Shown here piece by piece: positions 21,315-37,132 of a stretch of 63,323 nt of DNA. The notes beneath the pieces are model-generated. The model was not told the DNA's origin. It did no database searches and worked only from the letters and a program-made list of their open reading frames with translations. Made by a program: the position numbers and the translations under genes. Source of the stretch: Cochliopodium minus (taxonomy: Eukaryota; Discosea; Himatismenida; Cochliopodiidae). The stretch's first letter is position 1; every line of letters starts with the position of its first letter. The stretch is from the NCBI GenBank assembly GCA_024220525.1, contig JAMYWO010000131.1, positions 1 through 63,323 of the forward strand, written 5' to 3'.

Positions 21315-24300
21315 ATGGAAAAGAAATCATCCCCTGTTGGAAAATATGGAAATGAAGAATTCAAATCTGCTTTCAGAATTGCTTTGAATACAAAACCTCC
21401 CCCAACAAACAAAGATTTGATAGATAGGAGCATGTTTGATCAAGATTTTAAATCAGTATTGTTATTGAATCCCAATGGATTTTCTGATAAAGAAAAGAGA
21501 GGTTTTATCAAAGAGAAAACTTCAATGGAAATTGTATCCCAAAGCAATAAAATACAAGAATCTATGGATTTGGAAGAAACAAGTACATAATTCCTTTATT
21601 AACAAATATTATTTTTTATATTTATATATCACTCAAAATTTTTTATGGAATGATGAACTGAAATTGATTATTATGCCCAAAAATATTCAAAATTTTTAGA
21701 TACTTTCAGGATTGTTTCATTGATCAAAGGAACTTTAAAATTATTTATATCATCTTATATTTCTTTCACTATTACAATGAATTTGAAAAATATATTATCT
21801 ATTGAACGAAAAAGGAATAATAATTGAAATACTTAATATCACAATCAAATTTACCCTTTATGAAAATTAATATTCAACTCTATATTTCTTTTATCAATAG
21901 ATACAGAGACAGAGGATATTAAACTGAAGAATCTCCCAAAAGAAGAATGGGAAGCGATAGCGATGAAAAAACATCCAAATATCCTGGCATTGAAGGAAAG
22001 AATAAGATCAATCAACAAATATACAACCTATGGAAGAAATAAAAACTGTGCTAAAACAGAAAATGTGAGGATATTATCTCCCAAAGCAATATTACAATTG
22101 ATAGCGAATCATTTGTACATGATAGACAAAAGAGAGACCATATCTGTCCTTGAGGAAGAGGCTGGTTTGAATTTCATCGTAGATTATGATGGATTTAGGG
22201 AGGAGAGCAGATTGATGACTTTGTTGAAGTTGGCCAAGAGAAGAATGCCAAAAGGATCAAAGATTTTCGATCAAGATTTATGTAAAAAAAAAATTTTTTC
22301 TTTCAAAATAAGAAATTGAAAATATTCCAAAAAAAAAAATATTTATTTTATCAATCATTCTCATAAAATCTATTCAAACTCAATCCAAAGAAAAACATTT
22401 TCATTATTTTTATTTTATTTTACAATAAATATTTTAGTGACCAAGTTTAATCCTTTCCAACCTCACGAAAAAGAGGTGGGTTCTCATTTGTTCGATAGAG
22501 TGATCGAAAACACAGAAGATGTCAACATTTGGCAAGAGCCCAACACTTTTGACAACGTCTACATCAAACAAAACAATCTCCAAGCAACTAACATAAATAA
22601 ATTCGTTCTCTTGTTGTGTTCTGCCAATGTCAAAGTACTCAAAATATTCACACCCACCTTTGAAAGTTTTTTGAGCTCCAATTTTCTCCTCGAGAAGCTT
22701 TTTCAGCTTTACCACGGACCTCCTTCCACTATCCTCGATTCCATCCGTCTAAAGGTGATGACAATGTTGAAGTATATTGTACAAAGAAGACCTGACCTCT
22801 TTCCTGTCAACAGTCGTATAAGTAAATTAATTTTTAAAATGAACAATTTTTTTAATTTAATAATTTTTAAATATTAAATCTTTTTAAAATAATTTTATTT
22901 TTTATTTGAAATAATTTCTTTTTCAATGTTCATCATTTTTTTAAATTTTGTTCGTTTTTTATTTAAGGATCTGTTTTAACAAACTGGTTGGAAGGACCTC
23001 CAACTAAGGACGGTTTCAGCAAACCTGTCGAAAACATAAAACGTCTCTTAGAACAAATCACCAAACCCAAAGAAGTGAAATCAGTTTCACAAGATACTTT
23101 TCCTGAACCCAAAATTCCCAAAAACATCTTTTCCACCAGACTCAAGACTTACCATGTGGATCCCGAAGAGTTAGCAAGACAATTAACTCTCTTATACATA
23201 AATATTTTTAATGTCATGGCTGTAAAAAACAATTCTGAATTTCATGATTATCAATTTTTTTTTTATTTTAATATTTTATTTGATCATTTGAATATTTTAT
23301 TTTATCTGATATTTGAATAATATTAATTTTCTTTATTTTTTTACTATTTAAATTATTTCTTTTTTTTATTTCCTTTTTAATTTTTTATTTTACTTTTTTT
23401 GCAATTTTTTGATTTTTTTGAATAATTTTTTACTATTTTAATGATTTCATTTCTTATTTCATTTTCAATACCCCAAATTTTTCTTTACAGCCAAATGAAC
23501 TTTTGGGGAAAGCTTGGACTATACAATCTAATCAAACAAAAGCACCTAACATCAAGGAGCTCATTCGACTTAATTTAGTTCTTTCTAACTGGGTTGCTTA
23601 TGAAATAATCATTGCCGAAAAAAAGAAGGCCAGACCCACCATTCTCACTCACTTTATCAAATTTGGTTCTGCTCTTCGTAAACTTAATAATTTTCACGGA
23701 TTAGTTGGTGTTGTAAAAGGTAAAATGAAAAAAAAATTTTAAAAATGAAATTAAAACAAAAAGTTGAAATAAAAATGATGAAAAAAAAAAAAAAATCAAA
23801 ATTTAAAGTCTTTTTAATTTTTTTAAATTTTCATTTAGGATTAACTGGAGCACCTATGAAACTTTTAAAAACATGTTTAACAGAAATTCCCACCCAAGTC
23901 AAGGAAGAGATGGAAGGTTTGGTCAAATTTTGTGAGGTCAATAGCTTGAAGAAAGCCTCTCGTAACCTTTCCACTCCTTTCATAGCTCCTTTAGATTACA
24001 TTCTCGAGGAAGCAGAACAACTTGAAGACACAACTCCAAATGAAATAGTAAAATAATATTTTTTTAGTTTCATTTTTTAATAACATGATTATTATTTTTT
24101 TTTATTTTTTAAAAATTTCTTTTTTTATTTATTTTATTTATCAAATTTTTTGAACATTTCTTTGAAAAAATTTTTAAAATTAATTTTTTTTATTAGGATG
24201 GATTAAATAATATTGAAAAAATTACTAATCTTTATAATCTTATTGAACCTGTCTATAATTCCATAGAAGTATTGCACAAATATTTATTCCTTCCCATCGA

Positions 24301-24394
24301 TCAGATACTAGCTTTGTTCGATTCTCTCGAGTACAGAGAATTGACAGAAGAATATCTCATAGAAGAAGCTAACAAGTCTGAACAGATCAAATGA
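21315..24394 (+). CDS. Ras guanine-nucleotide exchange factor (LisH, RasGEF_N, CDC25 domain)
   Basis: ATG 21315 (MEKKSSPVGKYGNEEF), about eight exons to TGA 24392-24394. A LisH-like stretch (SPKAILQLIANHLYMIDKR) is followed by a RasGEF_N region (FVLLLCSANVKVLKIF, LKVMTMLKYIVQRRPDLF) and a CDC25 catalytic domain: DPEELARQLTLLY, NLVLSNWVAYEII, RPTILTHFIKFGSALRKLNN, FHGLVGVVKG, PFIAPLDYILEEAEQLED. It activates Ras-family GTPases. LisH plus RasGEF_N plus CDC25 is the layout common among amoebozoan RasGEFs. Introns fall within the catalytic helices at conserved phase. No sign of disruption. Confidence 0.88.
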
Positions 24395-24656
24395 TTTGAC
24401 CCTCCAAATTGATTTTCAAATTATATAAATAATATAAAAAAAATAAAAAATAAAAATTATGTATTCTTCATTATCTTGTTGTGAAAAACCAATTGATTTC
24501 TTTTCATTTTTATGATTTTATTTTTAAAAGAAATTTCTTTAGCTCTCTTTTTTTAACTGAATTATTGTTCTTTTGAGAAAAATATATTAAAACAAAAAAA
24601 AATTGTTGTAACTTTTTAAATTTAATTCTGCGATTGAATATAGAATACATTTGAGG

Positions 24657-26332
24657 ATGATATCTCCAAAAATCAAACTATTTATCATCTTATCACTTTC
24701 CATCTTCATCAAAGCACAGAGTACAGATTGTCAGCAATTTATATCCTGCTCTGATTGCTTGGATTCCCAATGTATGTGGTGCATCACCTCCAAGACATGT
24801 TTCCTTCCCAATCTCTACAACAAAACCTGCGATAATGTAATAACTGACGTAAATAAATGTCCAGACTTGCAATGCTTCCTACACAATCTAACATTCAACA
24901 CCTATATCTGTCTGCAAGATCATATAACGCTATTCTATGCATTCATCGCATATCTATCGTATTGGATCCTCCTCTATCTCTATCAGAAGAACATGAAGAA
25001 ATATAAGCCCTGGAGAAATTCATATGTATCAAAGATGAACAACAAAAGATGCAATATCTGTTGCAATGAGATCCTCAAAGAGATAAAAGAAAACGAATTG
25101 GGTTTATTGGAAGATGAAATCTGCCATCATTGCAATACCTATAAAAACATCCACATCGTCTTGTTTTATACTGCCATCTGCTGCTTTTTAAGTTTTTTGT
25201 TCATCTACTTTGGATTATTTGCTACTTCGTTCACTTATAATCCCATCCCTTTATTTTTGATCGCCATAGGTTTCATTTCATTGGGTAAAACAAAAAAAAA
25301 AATAGTTCACTAATTAATTTATTTTTAATTTAACGAAATAATTTAAATCAAATTTTTGTATTATTAAACATTCTTTTAAAATTAAATAAAAAATAAAAAT
25401 AAACTAAATTATACTACAAAAATTATTAAAATTTTTTCATTTTATTTTTCTTACAGTAATATTCACAATCTATATCATCGGAAGAAAAAGTTTTTACCTA
25501 CATTTTAAACCGAGGGGCAACCTCTATTTCACCCTTGATGACGACGAAAACAATATCGATCTCACCACCAAAGTTCTCAGCAAACACCAAAAGAATCTTC
25601 TTAAACTAAACTTAATAGACGATGAAGTGATAGTTTATGTTGAAAATTGTTATCATAAGACTTTAAGCGGAACTTGCAAAAATCTTCCTAACTTTTTCAG
25701 TTTTTTGGTTTTGGCCATCTTGATTGTTGTTCCTGTGGTTATGCAGGGCTTTTTTTTCAAATGGAGTTTGTTTTTATTTTGCTTTTTGGGAGCTGCTTTT
25801 TGGCTCCCTTCTCTTTATTTTGCTTTCTGCATTTTCCGTTCTTATCGAAATACTCTGTCTCACGTTTTAACAAATAAAAGAGTGTTAGTCATTTCAGATG
25901 GTAGAAAAAAATTCTATTTAGTATTTTTATTTTTTATCTAACAATAATTAATTTATTATTTCTTTACTATTGTTCTTTAATTTTTTATTTTAATATTTTT
26001 TTTTATTTTGTTTTTAAGGAGACTATGATATTATTCGCTCAGTATTTTTATCTCATCTTTATAAAGCAATTTTGAGCAGAACAGAAAGTTTCCTTTTGAC
26101 TCACGTCTCCAGCACTCTCTGCATCGCCACCCTCAAAAAAACTGATTTTCTTCAACGCATCCTCAAACAAATCGACAAAAAACTTCCTCCTTCTTTGAGG
26201 ATCCCTCCTTTGGATTTTACTTTTAACTTTGAGAAGGTTCTCAGTTCGAAGTCTGTCACTTTGATGGACAATCCTTCTGAGGACTTTGAGTATTTTGTCA
26301 TTTCTCAAGATCAAAACTTCAATATCAATTGA
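24657..26332 (+). CDS. PSI-domain multi-pass membrane protein with PH-like C-terminal domain
   Basis: ATG 24657 gives a signal peptide (MISPKIKLFIILSLSIFIKA), then a cysteine-rich PSI/plexin-like module (DCQQFISCSDCLDSQCMWC...KTCFLP). Hydrophobic segments follow: ITLFYAFIAYLSYWILLYLY, IVLFYTAICCFLSFLFIYFG and PIPLFLIAIGFISLG. Between them is a Cys/His-rich cytosolic loop (CNICCNEIL...EICHHCNTY) that could bind zinc. Exon 2 (from 25456) adds two more membrane spans and TNKRVLVISDGDYDIIRSVFL, resembling the start of a bacterial-type PH domain. The three exons join in phase. Function unknown; a surface or secretory-pathway membrane protein is likely. Confidence 0.7.
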
Positions 26333-26640
26333 TTTATTTGTTTTTTTGTTCAATTCTTCTTTTCCTTGTAATTTATTAAATTTATTTTGTTTTCAATTTC
26401 TTTTTATAATCAAAACTTTATTCCCTTCAAGGACTTTATGGGGAGTTTTATTGTTCCCTATTCAATTTCACTATCAATATTTTTTGTATAGTTGAATTCA
26501 ATGAAATGTAAAAAAAATTCGATTTGGGATGTTTTAAATTTCTTTATTAAAGAGTTTTGATGAGTCATTTTTTAAAAAAGATTCCCCGTTATGAACTGCT
26601 AAATGAATTAAATATATTTAATATTACATAAAAAAAAAAA

Positions 26641-29600
26641 TGAAGATTTGTTACATATTAATTTTATTTATCTCCATTTTCTTTTTTGGTCATTGCTATG
26701 CTGCTGAAAGTGCGGTCATAGAATTAGACTATAAAAATTTTTTGGAAAAAACATCAAATGGGACATGGTTCATAGAAGTAAAAATACCAATATTTTTTAT
26801 TAATTATCAAGGAATAATTTCTGATATGATTAATGGAATATCTTAAATCACTTCACATAAAAATTATAATTTGTTAAACACAAAATTTGATTCTAAAATA
26901 TTTTCTGATATTAACTTTATAATCAAATATTTTTCTTAATCTTGCAATTCAAACATCAAATAATCATTTATACTTCCAATTTGATTAGATTTATTCACCT
27001 AATTGTGGATTTTGCACCATGCTCGCACCTACTTGGGAAGAATTCGCCCAAACATGGAAAGGACAAATAAATGTTGCAAAAATAAACGGACAAGAGGAAG
27101 ATGAGTTGGCATCTATCTTTGATGTAAAGGGATATCCTTCTTTATTCATTGTTAAAGATGGATTGCGTTATGAACACAAAGGCGGAAGAACTTTGCAAGC
27201 ATTGAAGGAGTTTTCCATCGATAAGGGTTATCAGAAAGAGAAGGGAGTTAAGGTATTCAAGAATGAGGAAGATGGTGCTACCAATATCAACATTTTGACT
27301 GATTCCAACTTTGATATGCTTACTTCTAAAGGAACATGGCTCATCAAGGTAAAATTTAAACATAAATAGATAGTTAAATGATTTTAATGAGACAATTGAA
27401 ATATCTTTGGTCAATATATCGATGATTATAAGAAAATAATTTATTATATTGAAAACTAAGATATATTTCCAAATTTCTTGATCAAAAATACTATCATATA
27501 AATTTAGAAAAATACTCTTCAAAAAAAAGATTGATTATCAATCACAAAGATTTTTTAAAATAAAATTATATTAAAACTCGAAATTGAATTAAACTTATTA
27601 ATCTAATCAAATAAATGTTTAGTTTTACACACCATGGTGCGGTTGGTGCAAAAAATTACAACCAGCATGGGAAGAATTGGGTGTCTCTCACAAAAACTCC
27701 AAGGACATTCATATCGCAAAGGTAGATTGCCAAGTTCACACTCAAACACCTGCAAGATTCAGCGTGAAAGGATTTCCTACCATCATCCTCATTAAGAACG
27801 GAAAATATATTCAATACAGTGGAGAAAGAAATGTAGAGTCTTTTAACAGATTCATTGATGTTGAAAATCCCGTATTGCCAATCCCTGCTCCTGTTCCCAA
27901 AGCTACCATTTTGAGTAAAAAAAAAAAAATTTAAATTTTTTATTTTTTTTGTTTCACATTTTTTAAATGTTTGATTTTTTTCTAAATTATTTTATTTCAT
28001 TTCCATTGAAAAATTGTTTAATTATATATTCTCTTTTGATTTCCATTTTGAAACAAAAAATTGTGGGTTTGTTTTGCAGCTTTAAATTTCTTTCATCCTA
28101 TTCCCTACAGGATTTTTTTTTCTTCATTTATTTTCATTTTTCCTTTAAAAAATTTAATTCAACAATTTATTTACATCGTGTTTATTCATTTATTATTTAT
28201 TTTAATTTATTTTTCATTATCATTTTTTTTTTTGATAGGTGAACCACCAGCCCCAAAGAGAAGAGAAGGAGTTGTCCTCACAAAATTCAACTTTGCAGAA
28301 ACAACAGCAAAGGGACATTGGTTAGTGGCCATCACCTCCAAAAACTGTCCTCTTTGCGACAACACCTACGCCTTCTTGAAGCCTTTCTTGGAGAAATATC
28401 CTAGTTTGAACTATGGTCATGTTGATGCAAGTCTTAACCAAGATTTGGTTCCTTTAGTTAGTTTTCATACTGGTGTACCTTCAGGTCACATTGTATACGG
28501 AGGAAGAACTTGTAACAAATTAACCTACCTTTTTAAATTTTTTTTTTTTATTTTTTACGAGAATTTTTATTTCATATTTTTATTCACATTTTAAGTTTTA
28601 TAAAAATTTTAAAATTTATTTTCTTTTTAACATTTCTATTTAGTTATTTAATTAGTGTTTTTTTTGATATTTTTATTGTAGTATTCTTGATTTAAGAAAT
28701 AAAAGTATTTTTGATTAATTTTATCTATTCAATTTTTTATTTTAAAACAAAAGAATTTGTGAACTTTTTTATTAATCAAAATTTACTTTTGAAGGGATGT
28801 TTCCAGGAGCTTTGGGAACCAATCCACAAGTGTTCGAGAGATTCCTCAACAATTTCTTGTACTACGACCAAACCAAAGAACTCGTCCCAGAGATCCGCAG
28901 CGGAGACGTGATCCCAAACAAACAACTCAAGCCAATCCCAGGAACCAAACAAACCTTCGGAAGAGAAAGAGACATCACCTCCACTGTTCCTCTCGTCTAC
29001 AAAGACCAAAGTCAAACCATTAACAACAATACCATGATTGATCTCATCAGCGGCTCCAGCTGGTTGGTCGAGTTTTATGCTCCTTGGTGTGGTCATTGCA
29101 AGGCTTTTGAACCTGCTTGGACTGAGACTACCAACGCTAAGATCGGAGTTAATTTCGGGAAGGTTGATTGTGACAAGGAGAAGTTCATTTGCACGCAGAT
29201 CTTTCAGATCGGAGGTTTCCCTACTTTGGCTTACATCAAAGAAGGTAACCTTTACTACTATGAAGGAGACCGCGACAAAGAAAGCCTCGTCAAATTCATG
29301 GAAAGCGGATATAAATCCTCCGAAAAGACCTCCATGGAAATTCCGCAAAACGTCATCAGTCACTTCCACAACCTCAACCAAGCTGCCGAATACAAAGTCA
29401 CTCCTCAAGTTGTCAACAACGTCGTCGAACTTTATGATGAAGAGTTTGAACTTAAAACCAAGTATGGTGTCTGGGTCGTTTTGTTTTACACTCCTGATGA
29501 AACTTCCCAAACAGAAAGAAACGAAATCGTTAGACTTGCTAGAGATTCCAATGGCCTCTTTTTTGTTGGTCAGCTTGACTCTTCTACCCAGAAGTTCACC

Positions 29601-30182
29601 AACATGAAGTATTCCGTCAACAGTGTCCCTGGTGTTTATGTTTTCAATGGAGACAGTGTATTTGTATATAAAGGAAAAATCGATGCAATCTCAATCAAAA
29701 AGTTTCTTGGGTAAAAAAAAATTATTTTTTTTATTAATTTTATTTTAATTTTATTAATTTTATTTTTCATTAAATTTTTTTATTGATTTAGTCAAGGTAT
29801 CTCCTCTTTTCAACCACTTTCTCGTTCAGAAATGGATCCTACTGGGTTTTCCTCTTTTTTCATCAATCAAATCTCCCTCAACTCCTTCCACTTCCAACAA
29901 ATCTCCAACTTCATATTCAACCACTCTCCTCTCTTGTACGCTTCTTTCATTCTCTTTGCTTTCGTTGTCGGAGTTTTCTTCGGAATCAATGTCACTTCTT
30001 CTTCATATAGAAACATCGTAGCCATTAACAATAATCTTCAAAAGAAACTTCTTGAACAACAAAAGCCTCTTGTTCAAAACAAGGACAAGAAGGATGTAAA
30101 GAAAGAAAATCCTAATGCTCATCCTAAAAACGATCATAAAAATGATCACAAAAACGATCATAACAAGAAGAAAACGAATTGA
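26641..30182 (+). CDS. Membrane protein disulfide isomerase with five thioredoxin-like domains
   Basis: Six exons: 26641-26777, 26989-27348, 27623-27914, 28239-28511, 28795-29710, 29792-30182. A signal peptide (ICYILILFISIFFFGHCYA) is followed by thioredoxin-like domains with redox motifs CGFC (YSPNCGFC), CGWC (YTPWCGWC), CPLC (NCPLCDN) and CGHC (YAPWCGHC). A fifth fold (WVVLFYTPDETSQ) has no cysteine pair. One transmembrane helix (LLYASFILFAFVVGVFFGIN) precedes a basic, His/Asn/Asp/Lys-rich tail. It should oxidise or isomerise disulfides in the ER lumen with the tail in the cytosol. Unlike classical soluble PDI there is no KDEL-type signal. Confidence 0.88.
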
Positions 30183-30257
30183 TACATTAAAAATAAATAA
30201 ATTAAATAATTTTAATTATACACTATATCTTTCATTTTTTCGAAAATCTTTTTCTTT

Positions 30258-30629
30258 TCAATTTTTATAATCATTGCTTGTCCTTTTTATTTGTATACAT
30301 ACATTATCTGTGAATCTGAGTGCATTTGGCTTTGATACACTCACCTTTATTTTCATCACTCCACATTCTTGCACTGCTATCTTTGCTATTGATTCTGTCA
30401 AGGATTCCAATGTTTTGTAAGAGCTATTTTCTACATGTTTTATTATTGTTTTGTTTAATGTTCTATAATTCAAGAAATCTGTTGTATTTGGATCATCTGT
30501 TGACCCTATATTCTTTATATCTGTGTATGCTGTCATATTTATCACCACATCTTGTTTATCTTTTAATTCATGAGTACTGAATCCTATCATACATCTCAAT
30601 CTCAGATTCTCTATCTTTATTCTGTCCAT
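30258..30629 (-). CDS. Dihydroneopterin aldolase (FolB-like), stand-alone
   Basis: Single exon, ATG 30629 (MDRIKIENLRLRCMIGFSTH); the longer frame only adds a TTG. Family features are visible: catalytic-type Glu in GFSTHELKDKQDVVIN, the tyrosine in FLNYRTLNKTI, SLTESIAKIA, and the lysine of VSVSKPNALRF. The enzyme cleaves or epimerises 7,8-dihydroneopterin in folate (or related pterin) synthesis. About 124 aa, the normal length of bacterial FolB; in fungi and plants it is often fused or plastid/mitochondrial. The short intronless gene stands out against its intron-rich neighbours, but base composition is similar. Confidence 0.83.
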   Translation of the reverse strand: MDRIKIENLRLRCMIGFSTHELKDKQDVVINMTAYTDIKNIGSTDDPNTTDFLNYRTLNKTIIKHVENSSYKTLESLTESIAKIAVQECGVMKIKVSVSKPNALRFTDNVCIQIKRTSNDYKN

Positions 30630-31500
30630 TTTCAAAGGAAAATAATTTTTCTTTTTCTATTTTTTTTATTTTTATCTTGTTAATCATATGAGTGATAAAT
30701 GTGAGGGATATCAATAAATAAGAGAATATTATTTAATTATAGATCCAATTGTGTTTTTATTCAAATAAATATTCGAGTGTATTTTAAAGTTATTCGCTTT
30801 TAAATTTTGATTTATATAGGAAAAGATTAGTTAGCCATCATCATCACAACTTATTATCTGCATGGATGGAAATTCATGGTTAATTATTTGTCTGTTATCA
30901 CTATAAAATGTTTTTTGTTGAAAATATTTCAATAAACAAAAAATTAAGATCTTATTTACCATAATGCTAAATTAGGTACTTTGATGTTGATTGTTTTGAT
31001 GGATATTTGATAAGATTTGGATTTTAATAATACAGGTGTGATTGATTGTGATATAATCTTGTTATTTTTGAAAGATTGTTTGAAGGTATTATGAACCTTG
31101 AATCCTTTAAAATTTTTGAATGATTTCATCCTTCACCTCTTTTTTTTTATATATTCAAAGATTTATAAAAAATGGTCCTTCTAATTGGTGCCATTCCTCT
31201 CATGAATTCTTTTTCTTTGATGATTTAAGCATTATTTAAAACGATTATAGCTGATTTGGAGATATAAATAAAATTAATTTAGCTAATCAACAATTAAAAA
31301 GAACTCTTAACACCAGTTATCAGATATAATACAATCTAATTCTTTTCATAATTGAATCTCATTTCAATTTTTAACAGAAAAATATATATTTTTTTGAAAT
31401 GAGAAATTATATCAAATCTGTTCAACGATATTTTGATATTTTGAGATATTCCTCCATCTGATTCGATAATAAGTCTCTTTGAAGAAAATAAATAAAAAAA
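30630..31500. other. Divergent intergenic region (871 bp)
   Basis: Between the FolB and METAP2 starts, so it should hold both promoters. It is less simple-sequence-rich than introns here (mixed AT with scattered G and C), but I find no ORF, tRNA or obvious structured RNA. Confidence 0.5.
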
Positions 31501-34536
<3,036 letters not shown>

Positions 34537-34630
34537 ATCTATTTAAAATAAAAAATATTTAGAAAAAATTAAAAAAAATTCTTTTTGAAATTTTTTAATT
34601 AATCACTTTGGCCAAAAAAATAAAAGAATT

Positions 34631-36666
34631 TTAATCTCTTTTTCTTTTTTTGTTGAATTTGAAAGAAGAAAGGAATTGAGAAACGATGTTTTGATTGATC
34701 ATGAAAATAAGATATTTGGGAACCTTTATTCTGTACTTTTCTTTTGAAATGGTTCTCAACGAAATGGTGAATTGAAAAATGATATTTTTCAATTCTCCCG
34801 AAAAGAAACGATGGTTGTCTGAATTCCAAAGTGTTCCATTTTTATAATCATTAAGTATTTTTTCTAAAAGATGTTCCTTTTCATTTTCTTTGAATTTTTC
34901 CTTTAAATATTCTAAGGGAGTTTGAACACCCCTAAAAACATTAGATTCCAAATAAAAATTGGCACCATTTGACAAAGAGAGTACCAAGAATTCTTCCAAG
35001 TTTGAAGCCAAAATATCTTTATCAGTTTTTAATAGGAAGTTGAAAAGGGAAGGGTGTCCATCTTTATCAAATTCATTCAAATCAAAATTGTGTTTTTTTA
35101 AAAAATATTTGAAAAAATCAAAAAGAGCAGATGATGATTTACAAAAGAATTTAAAAAGAGAGTTTCCTTTAGTAATACTCTTTAAATCAAAATTCTTTTC
35201 TTCAACCAAATATTTAAAAATTTCAACATTAAAGTTTTCTACAATAAAAATTTCATAAAAATTATTATAGTAGTGCACATGGTCATAATTATTTTTAACA
35301 CTAAAATCTAAATTGTTGTATTGCTCCAACAAGAAACGAACTACATCAATATTGGAGTTGTACAAGCAATTCATAAAAATAAGTTTTTTTTCTTCTTCGT
35401 TGTCAAAACAAGTGTTTTGAAGGAGGTATTCAACAGATTTAACATCTTTTGAATTCTGGACCAGACAACAAAAAGGAGGGTTGCTAGAATACATCTCTGT
35501 GCAGGCATCTACCTTTTTTTCGACCAAATATTTTATCATTTCAAAATTGCTTTCTTTTTCAGAGCAAGCCCAATGAAAGGCAGTGTACCCATATTTATCT
35601 CTAATGTTCATGTCACATTTCAATTCTTCAATCAAATATTTCATGATTTCAAAGTTTTTATTTTCAGCAGAATAGATTAGGGGAGTGTTTCCTCTATGTT
35701 AGGTTTTCAAATTTGGATCCATATTTTTTTCACTGATTTAAATATTTAATCACTTCTAAATTCTCATTGTACTTGCACGCATAATGTAAAATTGTCTCCC
35801 CATCGTCATTTTTTATATTAACGTCAAAATTAAATTCTTTCAAAAAATTCAATGGGTATTCTCCGTTCTTTTCAAATACATAGTGGAAGGGTGTTTAGTG
35901 AAAGGTGTCCTTTTTATTCATATCGCATTGATATTCTACCAGAAATCTAATTTTTTCAAAGTCGTATTCTTTTTCTTCGTTCTCGAGTGCTTTATGAAGA
36001 GGTGTTCTTTTAAATCGATCTGTTATTCATCAAATTGTATTTTAAAAAAGTTTTTTTGAAAAGATTATGATATTAAAGATCTCCATAAGATACTATATAA
36101 TTGATCAATGATATCCAAATTATCATTTGTATATGTTGATTAATATTGATAATATACAAATTTTTATTAGATCCAAGAATCATTTTATCTTTAACAATAA
36201 TCTTATTATTTATTGGTTAAATTTGTATATGAGGTTCTGTATGGAATAAATGGGATAGAATTCTGATACATTTTATATTTGAGAGCCATATAATTTTATA
36301 TCCGTATATATTATTGATAAATGAGTTCAAATTATCTTATATGTTGATTAATATTGAATCCTCGATCATTTTCTATCAAATTTTCTTTCAATTAATCCTG
36401 AATCAGATGAAAATTTAATATCCACCAACAAAGTTGACATTTCTAATCTTTAATTGTATTAATTTCTTTCCATTAATCTGGATCATTAATAGACGATTTC
36501 AAGAATGATTGTTTCAAAATTTTATATACCGCTCAAGGATGATAAATCTCTTTTCCAAAGCTTCTTTCATTTTTTCCTCACAACCAAAAGAATTTTCTTC
36601 CTTGATATCACCTATATTTTCTAATTCGATCAAAAATTCTAATTTATCAAATTCATATTCTTTCAT
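34631..36666 (-). pseudogene. Ankyrin-repeat protein with W-HR C terminus, disrupted
   Basis: Exon 1 (36666-36530, MKEYEFDKLEFLIELENIGD) joins in phase to exon 2 at 36006 (RTPLHKALENEEK). The frame then reads as ankyrin repeats, interrupted by TAA at 35895-35897, a +1 slip near 35738-35745 and TAA at 35699-35701. From 35698 to the stop at 34631 it is intact: GYTAFHWACSEKESNFEMIKYL, VDVVRFLLEQ-type helices, TPLEYLKEKF, and the C-terminal module LWNSDNHRFF...FTISLRTISKEK...VPKYL with a basic tail. Two nonsense codons plus a frameshift suggest a pseudogene, although this stretch adjoins the frameshifted METAP2 and could share its sequence errors. A 337-aa product from Met at 35644 remains possible. 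The 523-bp intron is long for this genome. Confidence 0.65.
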
Positions 36667-36715
36667 CTTTTTAATTTTCTTTTTTTTTTTTTTTTTTTTA
36701 ATTTCAAAATGTTTC

Positions 36716-36954
36716 ATTAATTTTTTGAATTCAAAAGTAAAATTAGATTAACATCAAATGTTTGAGTTAAAGATATTAATCTCTACTATCCTGATACAGT
36801 GTACTTTTTACATCAGTAGTTGATGGGCTATTGCTTTAGTACAGAGTCGAAGACTCGGTGTCTTATTATTCTTGCATCTTCATTTCTTGAAATTTCAGGA
36901 CCTTTCACAATCCCATTGCCATTCTACCAATTACACGATTTTGAATTTTTTATT
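36716..36954. repeat. Dispersed repeat, copy B
   Basis: About 97% identical to 1409-1648. It lies directly upstream of the ankyrin exon 1 start, behind the same poly-T tract, and ends at the single-N join at 36955. One stem base differs (CTATTG for CTACTG) but still pairs as G-U on the + strand. Confidence 0.85.
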
Positions 36955-36955
36955 N
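36955..36955. other. Single-N assembly join
   Basis: Ends repeat copy B on the left. On the right only AAAAAT simple sequence separates it from a helicase gene cut off before its last motifs, as expected for a scaffold join. Confidence 0.8.
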
Positions 36956-37132
36956 AAAATAAAAATAAAAATAAAAATAAAAATAAAAATAAAAATAAAA
37001 AATAAAAATAAAAATAAAAATAAAAATAAAATGTAAAATGTAAAATGTAAATAAAAATAAAAATTAAAACTTAAAACATATAAAAATAAAAATAAAAATA
37101 AAATGTAAAATGTAAATTTAAAATATATGAAC

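Noticed and set aside
28776-29510. Minus-strand open frame of 244 codons
   Set aside because: Shadow of the PDI exon: the + strand encodes conserved thioredoxin domains, the minus product resembles nothing.
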